From the NCBI GenBank assembly GCA_900548145.1, contig URJB01000030.1, positions 1 to 25,256 of the forward strand: a DNA stretch of 25,256 nt, given 5' to 3'. This DNA comes from an uncultured Eubacteriales bacterium. Lineage in GTDB: Bacteria; Bacillota; Clostridia; Christensenellales; Aristaeellaceae. The notes below the pieces were generated by a model. It was given only the letters and a program-made list of their open reading frames with translations, was not told the DNA's origin and made no database searches. The translations under genes were made by a program, and so were the position numbers. This document shows positions 7,184-13,741 of this stretch, piece after piece. The stretch's first letter is position 1. Each line of letters starts with the position of its first letter.

Positions 7184-7801
7184 TCAGCCGAGCTTCGGCT
7201 GTTTTTCGTTTTCCCGGATATAAAGGACCCGGTCTTCCTTTCTTGGCTTGGGTGTGGGGTGCCGGTCGCCCTCGCGGAGATAGCCCAGAACGAGCTGCAT
7301 CACGGCGTAGTGATCCGTAGGAATACGCCATTTTTTCAACACTTCCTGCCCGTAGGGGTCGGCAAACGCAGGCCAGCCCTGCCCGATATAGCAGGAGCCG
7401 ATCCCCAAAGCGTCCGCCGCCAGCATCCTGTTTTCCGCTGCGACCGCGCAGTCGTCCACCGAAAATAAAAACTGCTTCGGCGCAAAGAACGTAATGACGG
7501 TCGGCGCGTCGTAGAAAGCGTTCGTCAGCTTCGGGTCGTCCGCGATGCTGGGCTGTTCCCGGGAAACATAGCTGGCCGCTGTCGCCATGCGGGGATGGGA
7601 ATTGGCCCGCTTGATCCTGCCAAGGCGCTCGTTGATCTCCCTGTCCTGACAGACGGCGAAGATCACGTCCTGCCTTCCGCCGGCGCTGGGCGCATACAGC
7701 CCGGCCTGCAAAATTTCCTGTAAGGCGCTTTCTTCGATCTGCCGGGAGTCAAACCGCCGAATCGACCGGCGGTGCAGAATGGTGTTCATCACTTCGTTCA
7801 T
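7184..7801 (-). CDS. Nitroreductase family FMN flavoprotein
   Basis: 205-aa nitroreductase-fold protein. RRSIRRFD at residues 11-18 is the phosphate-binding Arg/Ser motif for FMN. GLYAPSAGGRQ at about 34-44 and the C-terminal segment DALGIGSCYIGQGWP are also typical. Such enzymes use NAD(P)H to reduce nitro groups or quinones, but relatives act as dehydrogenases on peptides or cofactors. The start lies 12 bases after the stop of the radical SAM gene, and the AAGGAG site overlaps that stop, so the two are co-transcribed and probably coupled. A role in tailoring the ACGX peptide is an inference from position only. Confidence 0.9.
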   Translation of the reverse strand: MNEVMNTILHRRSIRRFDSRQIEESALQEILQAGLYAPSAGGRQDVIFAVCQDREINERLGRIKRANSHPRMATAASYVSREQPSIADDPKLTNAFYDAPTVITFFAPKQFLFSVDDCAVAAENRMLAADALGIGSCYIGQGWPAFADPYGQEVLKKWRIPTDHYAVMQLVLGYLREGDRHPTPKPRKEDRVLYIRENEKQPKLG

Positions 7802-7813
7802 GGTTCCTTCTCC

Positions 7814-8872
7814 TTATCCGATGGCCTTTTGGGCATAGCCTTCGATTTGTTTCCAGCATTGCGGGTCAGTCGCATAGAAGTCTCCGTTTCTTCCGCTGGC
7901 CACAGCGGGGCAGCCGCGGCAGAAGGCCAGCAGTTCGCATTTGCTGCACTTCTCAAACCGCGTATAATCCCGGTAACGCTCCATCTGGCACACCCACACA
8001 TCCGCCAGCCGGTCGGAAAATACGTTGGCGACCTTGCTGTTCCGCACCCGGCGGCAGGCGTACACGTCGCCGGTAGGCAGGATGGTCAGGTGACAGTTGC
8101 CGCAGTTGCAGCCGCCGTAGATCATGCCTTCCTCCACGGTTTCGGGGAGCCGGAATGTCCCGATTTCGTACTCGTACAGCGTCCACAGGTGATCCTTTTT
8201 ATTGAAATAGGTCTGACATCCTGCAGCCTCATACTCCCGAAATTTTCGATCGCAGTCGGCCAGCAGCCGCCGGTAGCGCAGCGGCTCAATGCCCACGTCC
8301 TTCTCCTCGCTGGTGGGGCAATAGCGGGCAAAAGCAAATACATTCGCCCCCGCCGCCACCACCGCGTCGATAATGCCGGGAACTTCGTCGATGTTCTTCC
8401 CGGAAACAGTGGTCATGACCACCGAACGAATCCCCGCCCGATTGATGCAGCCGATCTTTTCCAGCGTTGTGTCAAAACTGCCGGGCTTGCGGAACCAGTC
8501 GTGAGTCTCACGAAGGCCGTCTATGGAAAGCTGGTATTTTTCGCATCCGTATTCTTTCAGCCTGCGGCACACTTCGTCCGTCAGGTGGAAGGGATTGCCC
8601 AGAATGGTAAAAGCAACGCCGTGCTCCTTCATTAGCCCCAGCAGCTTCCAGAAGTCCGGATGCAGGATCGGGTCGCCGCCGGTAAGATAGAAATATGGGA
8701 TACGACCGTAGACCTTGCAGAAGTCCAGGCAGTTGTAAAAGGTCTCCTGCATTTGCTCCCAGCTCATGCTGTCCAGCTTCTTATGGCAATTTTCAGAGAA
8801 GATGTAGCAGTGCTTGCACCGCTGGTCGCAATCATCCGTAATGTGCCATTGAAAAGAAAAATATTGTTTCAT
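7814..8872 (-). CDS. Radical SAM/SPASM peptide maturase, ACGX-type system
   Basis: 352-aa enzyme. The radical SAM cluster motif CxxxCxxC is Cys15, Cys19 and Cys22 (DCDQRCKHCYIF), and the SAM-binding TGGDP is at 64-68. The C-terminal SPASM region has Cys255, 257, 260, 273, 309, 312, 318, 321 and 339, enough for two auxiliary Fe-S clusters. SPASM enzymes commonly form thioether or C-C crosslinks in ribosomal peptides. I chose the ATG at 8870-8872 because GGGAGGACAAG precedes it and the Cys motif then sits at the usual distance. The open frame extends further upstream but runs through the precursor gene in another frame. Directly upstream is a 44-aa peptide with three ACGX repeats. From memory, public models exist for a radical SAM/SPASM 'ACGX system'; I could not search them. 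Confidence 0.92.
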   Translation of the reverse strand: MKQYFSFQWHITDDCDQRCKHCYIFSENCHKKLDSMSWEQMQETFYNCLDFCKVYGRIPYFYLTGGDPILHPDFWKLLGLMKEHGVAFTILGNPFHLTDEVCRRLKEYGCEKYQLSIDGLRETHDWFRKPGSFDTTLEKIGCINRAGIRSVVMTTVSGKNIDEVPGIIDAVVAAGANVFAFARYCPTSEEKDVGIEPLRYRRLLADCDRKFREYEAAGCQTYFNKKDHLWTLYEYEIGTFRLPETVEEGMIYGGCNCGNCHLTILPTGDVYACRRVRNSKVANVFSDRLADVWVCQMERYRDYTRFEKCSKCELLAFCRGCPAVASGRNGDFYATDPQCWKQIEGYAQKAIG

Positions 8873-8940
8873 CTTGTCCTCCCTGCTCCCATGGGACGCA
8901 CTTCCGAAAGCACACCGTCCGCTGTCCTCTCGGAAATACG

Positions 8941-8959
8941 CCCCAAGTTTTTCTTGGGG
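8941..8959 (-). promoter_or_regulatory. Stem-loop between precursor and maturase genes
   Basis: CCCCAAG/CTTGGGG, perfect 7-bp stem with a 5-base loop, 14 bases after the precursor stop and about 70 bases before the maturase start. In the transcribed direction it has no U tail. It is therefore better read as a processing or partial-attenuation hairpin, which would leave more precursor than maturase message. Confidence 0.6.
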
Positions 8960-8972
8960 TGTATCCCGTTTC

Positions 8973-9107
8973 TTACTGCTTGTCGCCAGCGCCGCAAGCC
9001 GAACCGCAAGCAGCGGGCTTTTCAGCGGGCTTGTCCCCCGCGCCGCAGGCTGTGGCGGGTTCCGTCTCTGCCGCAGTGTTCCATCCAAACAAATTCGAAA
9101 GTGCCAT
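8973..9107 (-). CDS. ACGX-repeat RiPP precursor peptide
   Basis: 44-aa open frame starting at the ATG 9105-9107, with a strong GGAGGA site eight bases upstream. The first 20 residues (leader-like, MALSNLFGWNTAAETEPATA) lack Cys. The rest holds three Cys, each in an Ala-Cys-Gly-X unit: ACGA at 20-23, ACGS at 33-36 and ACGA at 37-40. ACGAGDK occurs twice, separated by PAEKPA. The peptide is rich in Ala, Gly, Lys and Glu. It is followed directly by a radical SAM/SPASM gene, the expected layout of a ribosomally made, post-translationally modified peptide. Its product and activity are unknown. A chance reading frame is unlikely given the ribosome binding site, the spacing and the repeats. Confidence 0.85.
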   Translation of the reverse strand: MALSNLFGWNTAAETEPATACGAGDKPAEKPAACGSACGAGDKQ

Positions 9108-9159
9108 TTTTGTTTTCCTCCATTGATTTTTGTCAAGCAGCTTTCCCGCTTGCACTTTG

Positions 9160-9233
9160 ATTGTAGCCCGCCCGCGTCTCAAAAAAAGTACGCACAAAAA
9201 GATTACCCAGTCACGAAAAAGTAACCCTTTGAA
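9160..9233. promoter_or_regulatory. Candidate operator region of the HxlR/ACGX cassette
   Basis: Three related A-tract units lie between the divergent genes: AAAAAGTACGCAC (9183), AAAAAGATTACCC (9196) and AAAAAGTAACCC (9216). The last two also contain a loose TTAC-N14-GTAA dyad. For the minus-strand operon, TACAAT (9160-9165) is a plausible -10 but no good -35 is present 17 bases upstream. That would fit an activated promoter. Operator identity is inferred. Confidence 0.4.
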
Positions 9234-9257
9234 AAACAAAGGCTTTTGCATTATAAT
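9229..9257 (+). promoter_or_regulatory. Promoter of the HxlR regulator gene
   Basis: TTGAAA (9229-9234), 17-base spacer, perfect TATAAT (9252-9257), about 30 bases before the start codon. Confidence 0.82.
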
Positions 9258-9288
9258 CAATCTATACTCATTCCTTGGAGGTGCCGCC

Positions 9289-9615
9289 ATGCTGACGAAA
9301 AAGGAAATGCCCGCCTGCCCGGTAGCGACTACCGTTTCCCTGATCGGAAGCAAATGGAAGCTGCTCATTATCCGAAACCTGCTGGCGCGTCCCTGGCGAT
9401 TCAACGAGGTGAAAAAAGATCTGGACGGGATCAGCCAGAAAGTATTGACGGACAGTCTGCGCTCTTTGGAAAACGACGGGCTGATTACCCGAACTGTCTA
9501 CCCCGAAGTGCCGCCGAGAGTGGAATATGCCCTTTCCGAGCTGGGTTTGTCCATGAAGCCGATCATCGCTTCCATGGAGGCATGGGGAACCGAATATCAA
9601 AAGCAGCGTATATAA
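9289..9615 (+). CDS. HxlR family winged-helix regulator
   Basis: 108-aa DUF24/HxlR-type regulator. CPVATTVSLIGSKWKLLIIRNLL starts at residue 10 and carries the family's conserved N-terminal cysteine (Cys10). That cysteine is the redox or electrophile sensor in characterised members such as YodB and HypR. The wing region SLENDGLITRTVYPEVPPRVEYALSELG is also typical. The ATG at 9289 follows GGAGGTG. It is divergent from the ACGX precursor operon and shares its 181-base upstream region, so it is the obvious candidate regulator of that operon and of itself. Whether it represses or activates is not visible. Confidence 0.92.
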   Translation: MLTKKEMPACPVATTVSLIGSKWKLLIIRNLLARPWRFNEVKKDLDGISQKVLTDSLRSLENDGLITRTVYPEVPPRVEYALSELGLSMKPIIASMEAWGTEYQKQRI

Positions 9616-9620
9616 ACAGC

Positions 9621-9657
9621 AAGGGAACCGCCTGTCAGACGGTTCCCTTCTTTTTTT
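9621..9657 (+). terminator. Intrinsic terminator of the HxlR gene
   Basis: AAGGGAACCG (9621-9630) pairs with CGGTTCCCTT (9640-9649), then C and seven T residues. Confidence 0.93.
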
Positions 9658-9750
9658 AGAAAATAAAAATTTTTCGTTCAGCTGATCCAAAGCAGCGATG
9701 CAAATGATTTTCCCATCTGCACCGCCGGCTTTGTTGGAAAATGAACTTTT

Positions 9751-10866
9751 TCAGCCCACTGTGCCCTTGAAGGCGTAATTTTCATCAAAGCGGCTGAAGA
9801 TCGCGGGCGCGCCCAGCTCGATCTCGCCCAGTTCTTCGTTGCCGATGGACAGGGCCGGGGTCTTGGTGGTCATCAGCGCCGCTTCCTCGGGGGTCGCGCC
9901 GAAACGTATCAGGTTCTGGAAGGCACGGATCATGGTCAGAGTGCTGCCCGCCAGCGTGCCGTCCTTCAGACGGGCCGCGCCTTCGTGGACAAAGACCTCC
10001 TGACCGCCCAGCTGATACTGACCGTCGGGCATTCCGGCGGCCTCCATGGCGTCGGTGATAGCCACCAGCTTTTCCTTGCCCTTCGTCCGAATGATGAGCT
10101 TTACAATGTCCGGGTGCAGGTGGATGCCGTCGGAAATGACCTCGCACTGCAGCCGGTCGTCCACCAGCGCCGCGCCGGGCACGCCGGGGGCCCGGTGATT
10201 CAGGGGCGTCTGGGCGTTGAAGGTGTGGGTCACGTGAGTTGCGCCCGCCTCCGCCGCCGCGTGGGTGGTTTCCGCATCGGCGGTGGTATGGCCGATACTG
10301 ACGGTAATGCCCTTCTTCGTCAGGGCGGAGATGAACTCCATCGCCCCCGCCCGCTCCGGGGCCATGGTGATAAGCCGCACGACGCTTTCCAGTCCGCAGG
10401 TATAGCGCTGCCAGTTTTCCTCGTTGGGGTCAGCAAAATACTGCTTCAGCTGTGCGCCCGCCTTGGCCTCCGCCAGAAACGGCGCTTCCATGTGCGCGCC
10501 CAGTACGATGGCTCCGTCGGGCTCGGGCCGCTCCATGACGGCCTTCACGCCCGCAAGGGCCTTTACGGTGTCCTCCGGGCTGGCGCTCATGGTGGTGGGC
10601 AGGAACGCCGCCACGCCCACCTTTTTCAGTTCCCGGCTCATATGGCGGACGGCTTCCTCCCCCTGCATGGCGTCCATGCCCTTGAAGGCGTGGATGTGAA
10701 CGTCCACGAAGCCGGGCAGCAGCAGGTCGCCGCCTAGGTCGAGCAGCTCCTCGCCCTCCGCCGCCAGCCCGGTGCCGATGGCGCTGATCCGGCCGTCCCG
10801 AATCAGCAGGTCGGTCTTTTCCTGAAATTTTCCGTTGATAAAGGCTTTCGCGTTTTGAATCAGCAT
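9751..10866 (-). CDS. nagA: N-acetylglucosamine-6-phosphate deacetylase
   Basis: 371-aa amidohydrolase that removes acetate from GlcNAc-6-phosphate to give glucosamine-6-phosphate, in amino-sugar and cell-wall recycling. Metal and active-site residues are all visible: His57 and His59 (DVHIHAF), Glu127 (GAHMEAPF), His193 (IGHTTA), His214 (HTFNA), the substrate-binding NHRAPG at 223-228, DGIHLH at 246-251 and catalytic Asp272 (AITDAM). The ATG at 10864-10866 follows AAGGAAGG; an open frame continues upstream into potD without support. It lies 28 bases after the potD stop, so it is probably the last gene of the polyamine-transport unit. No nagB or glucosamine transporter is nearby. Confidence 0.96.
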   Translation of the reverse strand: MLIQNAKAFINGKFQEKTDLLIRDGRISAIGTGLAAEGEELLDLGGDLLLPGFVDVHIHAFKGMDAMQGEEAVRHMSRELKKVGVAAFLPTTMSASPEDTVKALAGVKAVMERPEPDGAIVLGAHMEAPFLAEAKAGAQLKQYFADPNEENWQRYTCGLESVVRLITMAPERAGAMEFISALTKKGITVSIGHTTADAETTHAAAEAGATHVTHTFNAQTPLNHRAPGVPGAALVDDRLQCEVISDGIHLHPDIVKLIIRTKGKEKLVAITDAMEAAGMPDGQYQLGGQEVFVHEGAARLKDGTLAGSTLTMIRAFQNLIRFGATPEEAALMTTKTPALSIGNEELGEIELGAPAIFSRFDENYAFKGTVG

Positions 10867-10894
10867 AGTGAGCCTTCCTTCCGTATCGCGGCTG

Positions 10895-11932
10895 TTACTG
10901 CAGCTTAAAGGCGGCGTAGATGTCCGCGTAGAGGGATTCCGCATCGCCGATATTCATCACATACTCTGCGTTCTTCAGCATTTCTTCCGGGGGATTGTAG
11001 GCGGGATTGGCCCAGTAGTCGGCGCTCAGCTCCGCCTCGGCGGCCTTGTTGACGCACATGTAGGCCTGATATTCCGCGTCATGGGCGGCCACCTTCGCGT
11101 CCATCAGGTAGTTGAGGAACGCATGGGCGCTTTCCACATTCTGGGAGGCGGCGGTCAGCACGAAGCCGTCGATGCCGAAGCCCAGCCCCTCCTTGGGGTA
11201 CACCAGCTTGTACTGGGGGAACTCCTGCATGAGCAAGCTGGCGAAGGGCGTGAACAGGAAGCCCACGCTGGCCTCGCCGCTCTGCATGGCGGCGTAGGCC
11301 TCCATATCGCCGAAGGTGCGGATGTTCTTGTACAGGGGCATCAGCTTTTCCCTGGCCTTGGCAAGAATGTCCGGGTCGGTCTCGTTCATGCTGTAGCCCA
11401 GGGTCTTCAGCGTCACGCCGATCAGCACCCGATACTGCTCCAAGCAGGCCACGGAGTCGGTCAGGCTTTCGTTCCAAAGATCTTCGTAGCCGGTGATCTC
11501 AAAGGGCACCCGCTCCGGGTCGTACACGATCAGCGGGCAGCCCGCCACGTAGGGGATCACGTACTGATTGTCCGGGTCGAAGTACTGGTTCAGGTACAGC
11601 GGGTTCAGGTTTTCGTAGTTGGGCAGCAGGCTCTTGTCCAGTTCCTGCAAAAGCCCCGCCTGACGCAGGATGTCCAGCGAATAGTCGCTGGTCAGGATCA
11701 GGTCGTAGCCCTCGCCGCCGGACTGGGTCACTTTCAGCAGCATGTCGTCGATGGAGTCCATGGGTGACCACACCACGTCGATGCCGGTTTCATTTTCGAA
11801 GGCCTGAATGGTATCCTCATCCACATAGCCCTCCCAGCTGAGCACGTTGACGGTCTTGGTTCCCTCGGCCAGCGCGGGCAGCGCCAGCAGGGCCAGCGCA
11901 AGGGCCACAAGCAGAGACAATCCTTTTTTCAT
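10895..11932 (-). CDS. potD: Spermidine/putrescine ABC transporter substrate-binding protein
   Basis: 345-aa type-II periplasmic-binding-fold protein of the PotD family, expected to capture polyamines outside the membrane. The start of the mature protein, VNVLSWEGYVDEDTIQAFENETG, is typical, as are YDLILTSDYSLDILRQAGLL and YANPAYNPP-like C-terminal segments. The signal peptide, MKKGLSLLVALALALLALPALAEG, has an AxA-type cleavage site (ALA before EG) and no lipobox cysteine, which is odd for a Gram-positive ABC system. ATG at 11930-11932 with AAAGGGG upstream. It lies 109 bases after potC; that gap holds a hairpin and a palindrome. Confidence 0.93.
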   Translation of the reverse strand: MKKGLSLLVALALALLALPALAEGTKTVNVLSWEGYVDEDTIQAFENETGIDVVWSPMDSIDDMLLKVTQSGGEGYDLILTSDYSLDILRQAGLLQELDKSLLPNYENLNPLYLNQYFDPDNQYVIPYVAGCPLIVYDPERVPFEITGYEDLWNESLTDSVACLEQYRVLIGVTLKTLGYSMNETDPDILAKAREKLMPLYKNIRTFGDMEAYAAMQSGEASVGFLFTPFASLLMQEFPQYKLVYPKEGLGFGIDGFVLTAASQNVESAHAFLNYLMDAKVAAHDAEYQAYMCVNKAAEAELSADYWANPAYNPPEEMLKNAEYVMNIGDAESLYADIYAAFKLQ

Positions 11933-11951
11933 GTTCAAAACCCCTTTCTGA

Positions 11952-12003
11952 GTTTCCATGGAAACGCATTGTTCTATTCGATCACGGGCAAAGCCCGGAG
12001 ATC
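11952..12003 (-). promoter_or_regulatory. Palindrome and hairpin between potC and potD
   Basis: A perfect 14-bp palindrome, GTTTCCATGGAAAC, is at 11952-11965. A hairpin follows on the plus strand: GATCACGGGC (11980-11989) pairs with GCCCGGAGATC (11993-12003), with a bulge. In the transcribed direction no U-run follows, so a processing or stabilising role is more likely than termination. Function is inferred. Confidence 0.4.
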
Positions 12004-12041
12004 ACAGAGATGGATTTCCCGCCAAATACGGGATGCGGACG

Positions 12042-12872
12042 TTACGATTCCGCCTGACGTTTTTCCCTTGCCTTCCGCACGGCCTGTACGTACCGCTGGG
12101 TCGCCACGGCCAGAAATACGACGGCGATCATCAGCGAACACAGCGCGTTGACCCGGGGGCTGACCCCCACCTTCACACTGGAATAAATTTTCAGGGGCAG
12201 CGTGCCCTCGCCCGCGCCGTAGACGAAGAAGCTGATGACGAAATCGTCCAGGCTCATGGCCAGCGCCAGAAACGCGCCGCTCAGGATGGCCGGGCGGCAC
12301 AGGGGCAGGGTAATGTCCCACAGCACCCGGCGGGGCGGGGCGCCCAGATCCCGGGCCGCGTCGAACAGGGACTGATCCATGCCCACCAGCCGGCTTTTGA
12401 CCGACAGGAACACGTAGGGAATGCAGAAGGTGGTGTGAGCCAGCACCAGCCGGGCCACGTTGTCCCGAACGCCCAGGACGTTGAAGATGACCATAAAGGC
12501 AAGGCCCAGAACGATCTCCGGGATCATGATGGGCAGGATGGAGAATGCCTCCATGAAGCGGTCAAACCGGCCCGGTTTACCCCGGAACCCCAGCGCGCTG
12601 CGGGTCATACCCACCGCGCCCAGACTGCCGATGGCTACGGACAGAAGCACTGACCACAGCGCCACCCGCAGGCTCATGGCCAGCGCCGGGCCGTAGCCGC
12701 CCTTGCCCTCCAGCAGCTCGCCGTACCAGCGGGTCGTCCAGCCGGTAAAGGCCAGCGGGATCCGGGCGGAGTTGTCGTTGAAGGAATAGACCACCACCAC
12801 CACAATGGGCAGGTACAGCACCAGCAGCACCAATCCGAGGAAGAGCCTGGAGCCGAAGGAATGTTTTTTCAT
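12042..12872 (-). CDS. potC: Spermidine/putrescine ABC transporter permease
   Basis: 276-aa inner-membrane permease with about six hydrophobic helices, the first at residues 9-29. The EAA loop that docks to the ATPase is FDAARDLGAPPRRVLWDITLP, at about residues 170-190. It pairs with PotB to form the channel. ATG at 12870-12872 with GAGGAGGAAAAAACGG upstream, 14 bases after the potB stop. The open frame extends well upstream but that part is only an alternative frame of potB. The C-terminus is basic (RKAREKRQAES). Confidence 0.94.
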   Translation of the reverse strand: MKKHSFGSRLFLGLVLLVLYLPIVVVVVYSFNDNSARIPLAFTGWTTRWYGELLEGKGGYGPALAMSLRVALWSVLLSVAIGSLGAVGMTRSALGFRGKPGRFDRFMEAFSILPIMIPEIVLGLAFMVIFNVLGVRDNVARLVLAHTTFCIPYVFLSVKSRLVGMDQSLFDAARDLGAPPRRVLWDITLPLCRPAILSGAFLALAMSLDDFVISFFVYGAGEGTLPLKIYSSVKVGVSPRVNALCSLMIAVVFLAVATQRYVQAVRKAREKRQAES

Positions 12873-12886
12873 CCGTTTTTTCCTCC

Positions 12887-13741
12887 TCAGAACAGGCCGA
12901 GGCCGTCTGCGTCGCCGCCCGCCTTGCGGTACAGGGCGATGACCACGCCGGTGACGGCCAGCATCAGCACGCTCAGGGCCGAGGCCATGGGCAGATCCCG
13001 GCTCTTCATCAGGCTCTGGATCAGGTTGCCCGCCAGCATGGTCTTGCTGCCGCCCAGCAGGTCGTTTAAGAAGAACAGCCCCGTGGAGGGGATGAACACC
13101 AGCACGCAGCCCGCCATCAGGCCGGACAGGGTCAGAGGCACGGTTACGGTGAAAAAGGCGTGCAATGGGCTGGCGCCCAGATCCCGGGCCGCCTCCACCA
13201 CGGAATAGTCCAGCTTTTCCACCGCCGTGGAGGACGGCAGGATCATGAAGGGCACCAGCGCGTACACCATGCCCAGGAACACCGCGCCCTCGGTGTTCAG
13301 CAGCTTCAGCGGCTGCTGGATCCACCCCAGATTCATCAGCAGGGTATTGATGGGGCCGTTGCCAATGAGCAAAATGCGCCAGCCGTAAATACGGATGAGG
13401 GAATTGGTCCAGAAGGGCACCACCAGCAGCAGCGTGACGATGGAACGGGAGGCCGGTTTCAGCCGGGCCATCAGGTAGCCGAAGGGGTAGCCGATCAGGG
13501 CGCACAGTAGCGTCGTCAGCGCCGCCAGCCGCAGACTGTTCACCAGCACCTGAAAATACTGAGGTTCCCGCAGGCGGGCGTAGTTGTCCAGCGTCCATTG
13601 ACCGGACACGCCGATCAACTCGCCCCGGCTCTGCAGGCTCAGGCCGATGACGTAGCCCAGCGCCGCCAGCACGAACAGCACCGTCCACAGGTACAAAGGC
13701 AGCTTCAGCAGCAGGGCGAAGCGTTTGTCCTTACGGTTCAT
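12887..13741 (-). CDS. potB: Spermidine/putrescine ABC transporter permease
   Basis: 284-aa permease with a basic N-terminus (MNRKDKRF) and six predicted helices. The EAA motif is VEAARDLGASPLHAFFTVTVP, at about residues 180-200. It also has FWTNSLIRIYGW, conserved in PotB. The ATG at 13739-13741 overlaps the potA stop in the sequence ATGA, indicating translational coupling. A GGGGGGAAAGGG site lies directly upstream. Confidence 0.95.
   Translation of the reverse strand: MNRKDKRFALLLKLPLYLWTVLFVLAALGYVIGLSLQSRGELIGVSGQWTLDNYARLREPQYFQVLVNSLRLAALTTLLCALIGYPFGYLMARLKPASRSIVTLLLVVPFWTNSLIRIYGWRILLIGNGPINTLLMNLGWIQQPLKLLNTEGAVFLGMVYALVPFMILPSSTAVEKLDYSVVEAARDLGASPLHAFFTVTVPLTLSGLMAGCVLVFIPSTGLFFLNDLLGGSKTMLAGNLIQSLMKSRDLPMASALSVLMLAVTGVVIALYRKAGGDADGLGLF

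Noticed and set aside
11952..11976. Possible catabolite-control (cre-like) site in the potC-potD gap
   Set aside because: Several mismatches to the consensus and a position deep inside an operon; only the perfect palindrome itself is reported.
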